A DNA stretch of 64,000 nucleotides from Galeruca laticollis (lineage: Eukaryota; Arthropoda; Insecta; Coleoptera; Chrysomelidae). Below are positions 1 through 9,956 of the stretch, one piece after another (position 1 is the stretch's first letter; each line of letters opens with the position of its first letter). The DNA is taken from the NCBI GenBank assembly GCA_963921935.1, contig OY998180.1:77196762-77260761 (forward strand), read 5' to 3'. The position numbers and the translations under genes are program-made. The notes beneath the pieces are model-generated. The model worked only from the letters and a program-made list of their open reading frames with translations. It ran no database searches and was not told the origin of the DNA.

Positions 1-179
1 TTTTGAAACTCCAGGTAACAAATTTTCGATTAGTTTAAATTTAAAATTTGAACACCCAGGAATCCACTATAAAGTATTGTCAAAAAAATTAGACATTGAC
101 ATTTCCGTGCGGAAAAGTACCACAACGTGTACTTTTCCCACACTCTACATTATTACTTTTCTAACGGATATCAAACTAA
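1..179. other. No gene seen
   Basis: No supported gene. The only structure noted is a 10-bp inverted repeat, GGAAAAGTAC (112-121) and GTACTTTTCC (129-138), with a 7-base loop. It may lie near the 3' end of the integrase element that follows on the minus strand. Confidence 0.4.
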
Positions 180-1898
180 TCAAGAAAAGGCTTGCTTTGC
201 GCATAAAAATTTGTGTAGAAAAGCGTGTTTTGCATAGTAGTTGTAGCAAAACAATTTTTCTGCTGCTCGCTTTTGGCCCCGGCTTGCATCATATCTGTTT
301 TCTTCAATTATTGTTGCATTTTGACATAGTATACATCTTTAGGGCATGTAATGCTTAACGTAATTTCTTCTTGACTAAATATTTTTTCTGTAGTTTCATT
401 GGTCATCAAAGTGTCTATTTTATCTTGATCTTCAGCATTTGAGTCAACAATATCATTGACAATACCCTTGTGACCATCAACCATTTCCTCCTTGCCATGT
501 GGTTCTACTATTTCATCAGATTGTGACTCTTCATGCAGGTTTTCATTTTCCATATATGTTCTTCTTCGCAAGTCATCTTCATTTTCCACTTGATCCAGTA
601 AGTCTCTAGGTAGATTCATAGGAGAAAATCCAGCTTTAGGGTCAACTCCAAATAATGCTTTGTATGTTGAAAGTCCAATCACTTTGTGGTAGAAACTATT
701 CTTCTGAAACTGTACGAAATAACAGCCCAGTGACCAGTTTTTTGAGCTATGGTCGTACATCCATGCTCTAAGCATATTTTCCACATCTTGATTGCTTCTC
801 TCTATGCTTCCCTACGATTGTGTATGCCTTGGTCGAAGAATTTTTAAAGATGGCCAAATTTTCACCATTTCCGATATCACAGATGCCGTGAATTCTCGAC
901 CATTATCGCTTTGGAGTATACTAGGTGCATCAATTTCCAAAAATATTTTCAGCAACTCGTTTGCTATCTCATTCGCAGTTTTTGTTTTAAGAGGACGTAA
1001 AAATAAAAATGTTGTTAGGTGATCTTCATAATTAAGCAACCAACGGTACTTATTGTCTGGGCAGGATTGAAAATCCATAAGGTCCACTTGTCCTCTAGAG
1101 TTGAAGTTTGTTGGAATAATAGGTTTTATGGTCATATTTGTATGAGACTTGTTCCTTTTCTTTTGGCAAACTTCACATATTTTGAGAAATGCTTCTATTG
1201 CATATCTTCCAATGTCATATTTTGTTTTTAAAATGTGCATTATTTTATCCCGACCGCCATGACTAACACTAATGTGTGCTTCATAAACAACATCAAATAT
1301 TTTTTCATAAGGAACCACGGAAACGTACTTTCCTCCTTCATGTTTGCCTTTTTTAATTACTATTTTTTCTTCTGCCACTTCCAACACGTCATATAAAGAT
1401 AAAAGATGATACTGTCTTCTAGTTTTTTACTCAGAAGTTTGTTTGGCCTGCAGAATTTCTAAAATAAAAAAATAAAACATATTACCAGTTTTATAATTAA
1501 ATTAACTGTCTCGACCCTTACTTTGTGGAATCTACTCATATTAGTGTTTTAAATGAAACTTACATTAACATTTTTCAATATACTGTGGAGTTAACTAGAA
1601 ACAGTAAGTTTCATTTAAAACACTTTATAATTAAAATCTACATTCTCAAAAACAAATACAAAAGCACACAATAAAATCACTCTTTCCCCAAGCAAATGAA
1701 TATAAAATCGTGTTAAATGTGACAACAGTGTGCGAATTTAAAGTGATTTTATAGGTTGCAGTAATTTGAGGTTTTGTTTGAAATCGTAATGAATTTACTT
1801 ACCTCCGTCAATTCCGCAATGTTCCAAGGTTTTCTCTTATTTCGATTGGAGTAATAGCCATCAAACTTCTTATAAAACAACTCTGAATGCTTCGACAT
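180..1898 (-). pseudogene. KRBA2-like integrase (rve) pseudogene
   Basis: A transposon-type integrase related to vertebrate KRAB-A domain protein 2 (KRBA2). Exon 1 (1898-1803) starts at an ATG and reads MSKHSELFYKKFDGYY; it ends at a clean GAG|GTAAGT donor. Exon 2 begins near 1470 after a TTTTATTTTAG acceptor. It contains a zinc-binding-like stretch (HGGRDKIMH, then CEVCQKK), then the integrase core with QVDLMDF (first Asp) and LQSDNGREF (second Asp). The expected Glu follows in SIERSNQD, but only after an in-frame TAG at 814-812. A TAA at 1429-1427 and a frameshift near 320 (before RGQKRAAEKL) also break the frame. Family members in insects are multicopy and transposon-like; that this copy was mobile is inferred. 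Confident of the family, sure it is broken. Confidence 0.75.
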
Positions 1899-1950
1899 TT
1901 CAGTTTTCACAAAAAGAACACAACACAACAATTAGCAGCGTTCGACTGAA

Positions 1951-2086
1951 CCCGGCAAACAGGGTAACTTAAATCATTTAGCTAATTACAGCGTTTGACT
2001 GAAATAATTCCGTCATTACAGAGAATGCCTGAAACTATTAGGCAAACGGTGTACCAAAAATTGAGTTACGCTGTTTGCCGGCAATA
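1951..2086. repeat. Inverted repeat block upstream of the integrase pseudogene
   Basis: Two arms of about 22 bp face each other: CCCGGCAAACAGGGTAACTT (from 1952) and its near reverse complement AGTTACGCTGTTTGCCGGC (about 2066-2084). Related short motifs (CGTTCGACTGAA, CGTTTGACTGAA; AGAGAATGCCTGA and AGGGAATGGCTGA) recur between and beside them. The block lies just 5' of the integrase exon 1, so a subterminal or terminal repeat of that transposon is a reasonable guess. No matching partner was found at the other end of the gene. Confidence 0.5.
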
Positions 2087-2139
2087 CGTGAAATGACTAG
2101 ACATTTCAGGGAATGGCTGATTTCACTGTTTGACGCCGA

Positions 2140-3093
2140 CATATACATAAGAAAACCTTAAGAAAAAAGTTGGTGTCATGAGTTAAAACCATTTAAATAG
2201 CAGTAATGAAAGTACTTAATGTTTATTTTCTAATCAAATTAATTTCTTTTTGTGTACAAATGTTATTATGTTTAATTTAGTTTTATGGTTGCATTGCATA
2301 TCATACGAGTACAACGATTTTATTAGTACAACTTCCATATCCATTCAATCTTATAAATTTATCAAAAGTACTTGAATCTTGCCTAAATTTAAATTTTGTG
2401 GTAAAGTAACAGAATAAAAAATTATTGAAAATATTTCAAACTTATAGGTAAACATAACTAACGGTATATATAAATACATTAATATTCCGCGAAAATTGAA
2501 ATAATTGGAAATAGTATTTTTTGTTATTTATTTTATGTTTATGAACTAAGCACGTAATAATATGGTAGTGTGTCTGTGGGTTTATAATTGGAAGTTACCC
2601 CGTCAATAACATAGAAATTTTACCTGTTCAAATGTATACAGACTGTTTCTTTTATCATATATGGTTATAATACTATATTCTAGGCCCTAATAGATTGACA
2701 AAATGGTAACTATTATGGAGAACATTATAATTTTTTGAAAAATCTACAGAGATTTCCTCCATTCTCGAGTTATACTAGAAGAACTAAAAATACTGCTTCT
2801 TTTTTTCAGTATTGAATTTTTAAATAAAAAATATCAAATACAGCAAAGTGTTATTTGAACACAAATTTACTATACACATGTACCAATAAATCTTCGATAC
2901 GACGTTTCTCACTGGCTAACATATTTTTTTTTTAAATAGTGATATGCCTATTTATTGTAAAATATTCAAATTAAGCGATATATCACACTTCAGATTTTTA
3001 TGACGTTTTATCTCAAATAAGTAACATCATTAATGACAACCATTCTAGTCGTAGTTATTTTGTAAACTTTTTTTTATTTTGCCAAGCAAATGT
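2140..3093. other. AT-rich spacer, no gene seen
   Basis: About 950 bases of AT-rich sequence with frequent stops in all frames. I see no repeat, splice-bounded exon or recognisable protein motif. Confidence 0.5.
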
Positions 3094-6000
3094 ACCGAGA
3101 GCCTTACTTTGGACCTTCGAATTTAGGATAGAGGGAGATAGTACCTCGATTCCTACAATCCGAAATCCTAGAAATACTGATTTGTCTCTTTACAAGACTA
3201 ATCTGAAGGACAATTTGGAACACGTCGAAGTGAATGGGGTAAATCACCCGCACTACAACTTGGAACAAAGAGTCGAACAGATCAGTGAGGCAATAATGGA
3301 AGATTTTCATTCCAGTTGCTCACTGTTAAAAGCTCGTTCAGAAAAGGATGCACCTTGGTAGAATGAGAACCTGTCAAACCTCAGAAAATAGGTCCGTCGG
3401 CTCTTTAATAGAGCCAAACGTGACGGCAATTGGCAGAGGTACACTGAGAAGCTTACTCAGTATAATAAAGAGATTAGGAAGGCCAAAAGGCTTAATTTTC
3501 AAGCCTTTTGCAAAAAGACCACTTACACTCACACAGCGGCCAGACTACAAAAGGTCATGGCAAATGGGGGAACTAACCCCACAATGTCGCTGAAAAAGCC
3601 AGACGGATCATACACGGAAGGTGAAGAGGGGCGATCGATTCTTATTCTTAGAACCAATTTTCCAAGTAGTGAACCCGCAACAAGCACTGAAATAGCAATG
3701 AATTACACCAAAAATCCCGCAAGGAAGATTGGGACATTGCTAAGAAAATATTTACCAGACAACAGTTGGAATGGGCAACAAGTACCTTTCAACCATATAA
3801 ATCACCAGGAGTGGATGGAATATTTCCAGCACTCCTGCAGCAAGGAATAGAGCAGATTCTTCCTCACCTGCTGAAGATTACAAGAAGCAGTCTAGTAGTG
3901 GGTCTAATACCTAGAAATGGAGAAGGGCAAGGGTAACCTTCATACCAAAAATAGGGAAAAAAAATGGGAATGATTCCCGATCTTTTAGACCCATCTGTCT
4001 AACATCGTTTCTACTCAAAACGATGGAGAAAGTAGTTGATAACTACATAAGAACAGAGAACCTGGAGAAAATACCACTTCATAAAATATCTGCATGCCTA
4101 CAGAGCGGGTCGATCAACTGAGACGGCTCTGTATCCGCTGACCGAAGTCATCCAGAGAACTCTGAACAATAAATAAATCGCAATGTGCGCATTCCTGGAT
4201 ATATTCCTTTGACAACATAACTCATGTGTCTGTCAAAGAAGCACTAAAAAGGCGAGGAGTAAATGAAACCATTGGTAAAATGGATGTATGAGTTGCTGAC
4301 GACGAGGATAGCTGAGACACAGGTGGGGAATCAAACCACATCAGTTAAAGCCACTCGGGGGACACCTCAAGGGGGAGTGATATCTCCGCTTCTATGGAGC
4401 CTCGTAGTAGATGAGTTGCTCTACAGGCTAACGGAGCTTGGCTTCGAATGTATGGGCTATGCTGATGACATAGTTCTAATAGTCAGAGGCAAGTTCGAGA
4501 GCACCTTGTTTTATTTATTACAAAAGGGCCTCAGAATCATTGATCAATGGTGCTTGTCAGTGGGGCTAAACATTAACCCAAACAAGACCATAGTAATTCC
4601 ATTTACCCGGAAAAGAACACTTCCAGCCATAAAACCAATATCTTTAAATGGAGAAATCTAGTAAAGCAGTAAGAGCTAGGACGGTGTGCAGAAATCTAGT
4701 AAAGCAGTAAGAGCTAGGATGGTGTGCAGAAATCTAGCTGGTAAGAGGTGGGGCTGTAACCCTGCGATGGATGGACGCCATGATTCTGACACCAGCAATT
4801 ACGTATGGGGCAATAGTTTGGCATACAAAAGCAAGTCAGTACAGCACGAGGAAGGCCCTCGACAAAGTTCAAAGGCTTGTCTATGTGTGCATCACTGGAG
4901 CTATGAGAACGTGTTCAACTAGGGCACTTCAGCTCAGATCAGTACAGATCTCACACCTCTACATCTGGTGATAGAAAGATCTACCCAAGAGGCAATTCTT
5001 AGAATATCTAAAGAAGGTTCAGGCAATGAGAGTATTAAAAATCAGGGAGCATGGTCCTCTCTAACAAAATACATCTCATCAGCGAATATTCCTAGTGACG
5101 AAATGATCAAGAAAGTAAGTATCGAAAAGAATTTCATTACAATACTAAATAAGAGGAGAGACTGGGAAAGGGAATATACCACCCAAACTCTCAAAGAAAA
5201 CACCATTAGATGGTATACGGATGGTTAAATAACCACCACTGGAGCAGGCGCTGGAGTATTTGGGCCTGACACCAGATACTCATTATCGTTAGGCTCCTTC
5301 CCGAGCGTCTTTCAGACAGAAATACTTGCGATAGAAAGATGTGTGGAAATGAACCTAGAAAGGAACTATCAGAAATGTGACATATCAATCCATTCTGATA
5401 GTCAAGCAGCTATCAAAGCATTGAGCTCCCATGTCATTGACTCAAAGTTGGCATGGGGGTGCCGAAGAAAACTTGATGGATTAGGCAAGAATAACAGGGT
5501 CTCTTTAGTCTGGGTTCCTGGCCACTCGGGAATCACGGGAAATGAAGAGGCCAATACACTTGCCAGGAAAGGAGCACAAACGCCCTTTATTGGCCCGGAG
5601 CCTTTCTGTGGTGTAGGAAAATGCTGCTATAAGAGTTTCGGAAGAAGGAGGAAACCGAAAGAGTAGCACTCTGACGGTGCCTTCCCGGGCTGGAACATTC
5701 CAAAAAGTTCCTGCGGAACTTTGACAATGCTAGGTCCAAAAAATATTTGGACCTCAGTAAAAGTAAGCTACATCTTCTTACGGGCTTTCTTACAGGATAC
5801 TGCCGCCTTAGGAAGCACCTAAAGAGAATAGGTCTAGCAGAAATTGACGAGTGTAGATTATGTGGGGAGGAGGATGAAACTCCGGATCACCTAGTTCTAG
5901 AATGCCCCAACATTGCAAGCCAACACAAGAAATGCTTCGGACAAGAAACTTGTAAGAGCGAGGATCTAACCTCGTTGAAGCCGTCCCAAATACTAGAGTT

Positions 6001-6115
6001 CATGAGAACCCTGGAACTGGAAGGCGAGCTGTAGTAGTAGCGAAAATAGCTCTGATAGGGGGGGCACAATAAACCTTAGGTTTCAGTGTATTGTAACCCC
6101 ATTAAAATCTAATCT
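3094..6115 (+). mobile_element. I/R1-like non-LTR retrotransposon, decayed copy 1
   Basis: A 5'-truncated copy of the family seen best at 49146-53069. It starts at the junction between endonuclease and reverse transcriptase and runs through RT, RNase H and a C-terminal zinc-finger-like region to the family 3' end (CCCCATTAAAATCTAATCTA). The tail is a short AATCT-type repeat and not poly(A), as in other I-group elements. Many stops and indels mark it as older than the other two copies. A 38-bp unit is duplicated in tandem at 4653-4690 and 4691-4728, beside a deletion of roughly 125 bp relative to copy 3. No convincing target-site duplication was found. Confidence 0.85.
3106..6034 (+). pseudogene. 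ORF2 remnant: reverse transcriptase, RNase H, zinc-finger-like tail
   Basis: Broken ORF2 of copy 1. The best RT piece is 4263-4661, with the palm motifs TRGTPQGGVISPLLWSL and GYADDIVLIV, so the catalytic Asp pair is present. RNase H follows in scattered frames: the start near WYTDG is cut by a TAA at about 5226, and 5343-5666 carries SIHSDSQAAIKAL and WVPGHSGITGNEEAN, including the His loop. The tail at 5747-6034 contains CRLCGEEDETPDHLVLECP, a Cys-Cys-His-Cys arrangement typical of insect elements with a terminal RNase H. At least eight frame breaks separate the pieces, so this copy is inert. Confidence 0.8.
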
Positions 6116-6182
6116 AGTTATACTAAATCAGTCCATGTAGAGGAATTTTATTCATTCAGTGGTTTTGTATATTTTCTATATA

Positions 6183-7218
6183 TATCTAATATGTGAGAAA
6201 AGTATTGGTTTACCTCAAAAAAAGTTGGAAATTTGAAATTTTTTTTGAGTTACTTTTACGTTTTCCATCAACAACAACCCAAAAAAACGGTTTTTAAAAA
6301 AAATCCTGTGTATATGTCATCGTCGTTGTCGCCGGCCACTTTTCGTTACATGTCTTGTTAGCACGATACAGCCTCCGGAGTGCAACAAGTCACCAATTTT
6401 ATTATTGAATGTTAAGAACATGTCACAGAAGAACCCTATTGATTTTCAGCTCACCAGAGCCAGCACAACGGGTGCTATGGTACTAGAAGTACGACATTTT
6501 ACTCATTTTTTGAGAAATTTCAGTTTGTTAGCACAACACAGCTTCCGGACTTCATCAAGTCGTCAATTTTATGATTGAATATTATTCAGGACACTTCACA
6601 TATAAACCCTATTGACTTCATAAAGTTGTCAATTTTATGATTGAATATTATTCAGGACACTTCACATATAAACCCTATTGATTTTCAGCTCACCAGAGCC
6701 AGTACAACAAGTGCTATAGTACTTTAAGTACGATATTTTTATCATTTTTGGAGAAATTTAAGTTTGTTGGCACGGTACAGCTTCCGGAGTATATACGAGT
6801 GACCAATTTTATGATTGGATATTATTCAGAGCGTCTCATAGATGAATCCTATTGATATTCAGCCTACTAAAGCCAGTACACCGGGTTCTATGGTACATGA
6901 AGTACCAAATTTTTGTAATTTTTGGGGAATTTTCACTTTGTTATCAAGATACAGCCTCCAGAGTGTATACAAGTGACCAATTTTATGATTGAATATTGTT
7001 CAAGGTGTCTCACAGATGTACCCTATTGATTTTCATCTGACTAGAGCGAGTACAGCGGGTCCTATAAATCCAGATATATTACATTTTTGGTTATTTTTGG
7101 ACAAATTTTGGTTTGTTAGCACGATACAGCCCCCGAAGTGTATACAAGTGACAATTTTATGATAGAATATTATTCAGGGCCACAGATGCGGAAAAGATAG
7201 TTTTAATTTTTAAAGCCG
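6183..7218 (-). repeat. ~170-bp tandem-unit element, copy A
   Basis: Reverse-oriented member of a five-copy family (others at 18315, 37489, 43859 and 56671). Its distal end carries AGAAAAGTATTGGTTTACC and an ACGGTTTTT motif near 6283, and its proximal end the matching AAAGCCGTTTA near 7213. Between them lie about five units, each containing the motifs CTCCGGAGGCTGTATCGTGC, CACCCGTTGTAC and the phrase for a CCCTATTGATTTTCAGC junction in this strand. A local ~60-bp duplication sits at about 6552-6682. Short reading frames cross the units but stop at different places in each copy, so I treat it as non-coding. Confidence 0.75.
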
Positions 7219-7239
7219 TTTATTTTAGATGTATATTAC

Positions 7240-7640
7240 ATACTACAAGTCAACAATGCTTAATAAATATATGCAATTATCAAATCTTCCACCAACAAGT
7301 CCAGAGTTTCATCAGAACATCATATGTGTATAATATCAAATTCAAACTTGGTTACAAAATAATTTAGGACCCCAGGGATAGGGTTGAGTAGTGCGAAATG
7401 AACTCCTGGAACCTATAACAATATTACCACAGTTTCAGATGAATTACTAAACACAATATTTTGCAACTGCGGATGCAGGAAATCGGGGTTACAATGTTCT
7501 TAATCTTGTGGCCAATGTTATCGCCAAGTGGTGCTTCAATGCTTGACAGTATCAAAGTGATCATCAACGTGACAACCTTGCTATTCTATGATGAACAGAG
7601 TGTATGCTATTTCATTCATAATTTACCGACTGTAGTGCCA
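7240..7640 (+). pseudogene. C-terminal remnant of an XPG-nuclease-family transposon protein
   Basis: Conceptual reading in shifting frames gives LSNLPPTSPEFHQN, then YQIQTWLQNNLGPQ, then a cysteine/glycine-rich stretch. This matches the C-terminal block of a multicopy insect family whose body is an XPG/FEN-like nuclease, the same family as the gene inside 29627-33485. Several stops are present. A parallel remnant lies at 28090-28560 on the same strand and is clearly related at base level (about four of five bases by eye). Confidence 0.45.
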
Positions 7641-8254
7641 ATACATTTTACAGGCGCTTGGAGGTTATGCTGTTTTTTTCGTAGTTTTTTTCTGATTTAG
7701 AGTTGTTTGTAATGTACTTGGTGAAGAATAGTGTAATGGCAAAGTGCATCGTATACCACAAAGTGGAAGTTATTGGTGCAAATCAAACATTTCACAGGTT
7801 AGTGATAATATATATTTGACGCCATTTTGCTTTTGCTCATGGGCGTACATATACCTACTGTAGAAAAAATATTCAATAAAGGAAAGGAATGTATTATTCC
7901 CCTTAATAAAATATGAAAATCTGCAACAAAGTAGAAACACTTCAAAAATTATATTTCATAAATTTTTTTGCTCAAAAATAAACACTTGTAGACTCCTGTC
8001 GACCTGTTTTTATCAACTTGAGAATTTCAACTGGTTACGGCCTTTATATATTGGATTTAATCACATTAGTTCATAGGAATAAAAGCGATTATTTACGGAA
8101 TAGTGATATTAATGCTTATGACACAAGAAATAAATCAGATTTCTCTATACTTTGCCAGCAGCATATAGAAATTAGCTAGACTTTTTCATTTTAATTTGTT
8201 CATATATCTGACCTGTCATATCATTATTTGATATTGTGAAATCAATCAATTCTA
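7641..8254. other. No gene seen
   Basis: AT-rich sequence without a recognisable gene or repeat. A short open frame crosses 7461-7700 but it only overlaps the remnant to its left and has no coding signature. Confidence 0.4.
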
Positions 8255-8640
8255 TTCCATTCTATACGTTCTCGGTGTTACATATCAATGCTCAAAGTTT
8301 GAATAATAAAGTAGTTGAAATACATTTATTACTAGATGTAGAAAGGTTTGACATTCTTCGTATATAGTGTTTTAATTTGCATTTACAGATCTTTCTTTTT
8401 AATTTATTGACTTTTTATGTTAGTCTAATTGGCGAATTTATCTTGGATATTGGTGATACTTGTGAGCATGAGAAAGTTCCATCCAATGTTTTCCAAACGT
8501 TTGGACTGTCGCACTATATATTTGAACCTATCTATCTATCTATCAATAAAATATTTTACAACTTTTGTTTAAATATTTTATCCGATGATCAATATACTTC
8601 TGCATACCTTATATTCCGAATTCCGGACATTAATTGACCT
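8255..8640 (+). pseudogene. Non-LTR retrotransposon endonuclease remnant
   Basis: Near 8282 the frame reads HINAQSLNNKVVEIHLLL, the usual start of an APE-type endonuclease in Jockey/CR1-like ORF2 proteins. Downstream, FILDIGDTCEHEK resembles the GDFN-D catalytic region and FQTFGLSHYIFEPI the segment after it. A stop follows FDILRI, and the middle of the domain is missing. It could belong to the same family as the RT fragment at 27054-28005, which lacks this end; that link is a guess. Confidence 0.55.
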
Positions 8641-8839
8641 TTACATATTAATAACGAGCCGCTCATGGAAACCAAATATTCAAGGCTAAGCAAGCGAGAA
8701 AATATTGAGGTGGCCAAGTAAGTATGACTTTTTCCCCAAACCTAAGATTGATCGTGGTTACTATGGATTTATGAATAACTTGGTTCGTCTATCTTTAATT
8801 GAATGTTTTTGGAAAATACAAATTACTCAAGTGTGTATG

Positions 8840-9290
8840 TATGTATGTATAACTTACGGTTGACCTTGCACTATGCTGTAGGCGCGCTTCTGTCTGTGTA
8901 GAGGATTTCATTGACTACAATTTCATAATAAATAAAAATGATATTAAAATCATGGGAAGCGACATATTTGCAAAAAAAATTTTGTGGCCTTTCACCTTTA
9001 ATATATCAAGACGTGGACACGAGATTTTTATGAGACTATTCAGACAACTTTTAGAAAGTCAAAATAAAGGTTTGTTTATACCAGGTTAGAGCGTATTATC
9101 TCTCATTTTGAGGTGTGAAACCCCTATTACTGGGCTATATGTGTATCTTTTCAAGTGAAAATATAAAAACAGAATAGAGCTTATGAAAGGGTCCACAGCA
9201 ATTTAGAATTGTTTGAAATTGTTAGTTGTTTAAAATGCTCTATTACCATGTATGCCTTGTGAAAATAACAATTTTTACCACCCGCATTAC
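8840..9290 (+). repeat. Dispersed repeat, copy 1
   Basis: Shares a collinear series of blocks with 28890-29260 (+) and 26240-26470 (-): CTTGCACTATGCTGT, AATATATCAAGACGTGGACA, TATCTCTCATTTTGAGGTG and GGGCTATATGTGTATCTTTT. A further 45 bases (9232-9276, TGCTCTATTACCATGTATGC) match 33809-33850. No coding potential is seen. Confidence 0.65.
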
Positions 9291-9779
9291 ATACTAAAAG
9301 GGAGGTCATGTATTGACCTCAAAATTTACCCTCCACTTTTTGTGTGGAAATACGAGTTTTGAAGCATTAGAACTACGAATAAAGTGTTATCTCGATTATG
9401 TCGGTCTGTCTGTCCGTTTATGCTAGTGATGTAAACTTTCGTTACTTTTGAATGCTGGCACCGATTCGTAACTTTTAATATCAATACCCGCTCCTTTATA
9501 CTCGTTACTTTCGGTACTTTTATTCTTCAATAACTGTACAACATTGTTAACTATTATTTTTTAATCACATAAGAATCATAGGCTTAAAAGATTTAGTATT
9601 TAAAAGGTAATGGTAATAGTTTTCGGTACTTATTATTATTAATAAAAATAATCAGAGAACACTGGGATAACTGGGATTTTATTAAACGTAAAAAAAACTT
9701 TTTTTCACAAAACAAAATAATATGAAATAAAATCGACAAAACAAAAAACTTAACTGGAAATTAAAAATTTACTTAAGTA

Positions 9780-9955
9780 AGATAAACTGCTTATTTTTAT
9801 AAATCATTCTTACAATGCAAAAATAGTAGCATTTCCACATTTATTTTTATTTGAATCAATTTCTGTGTTCAGTTACTATTTGGCCAGCTTTAGAAAACAT
9901 GCATTCGCACGGAACAGAAGTGGCACAAACACATACATAGTTTATGGCTAATTTA
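9780..9955 (-). pseudogene. hAT transposase C-terminus (dimerisation region)
   Basis: Reading from the retrotransposon junction: LAINYVCVCATSVPCECMF, then SKAGQIVTEHRN. This is the conserved hAT C-terminal (Dimer_Tnp_hAT) block of ZBED4-like transposases, where ATSVPSER and FSKAGQIV are hallmarks. The frame then fails through frameshifts (residues resembling KNVEKLLFLH are out of frame). It is the end of the transposase whose earlier part lies at 13335-13800. Confidence 0.7.
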
Positions 9956-9956
9956 G

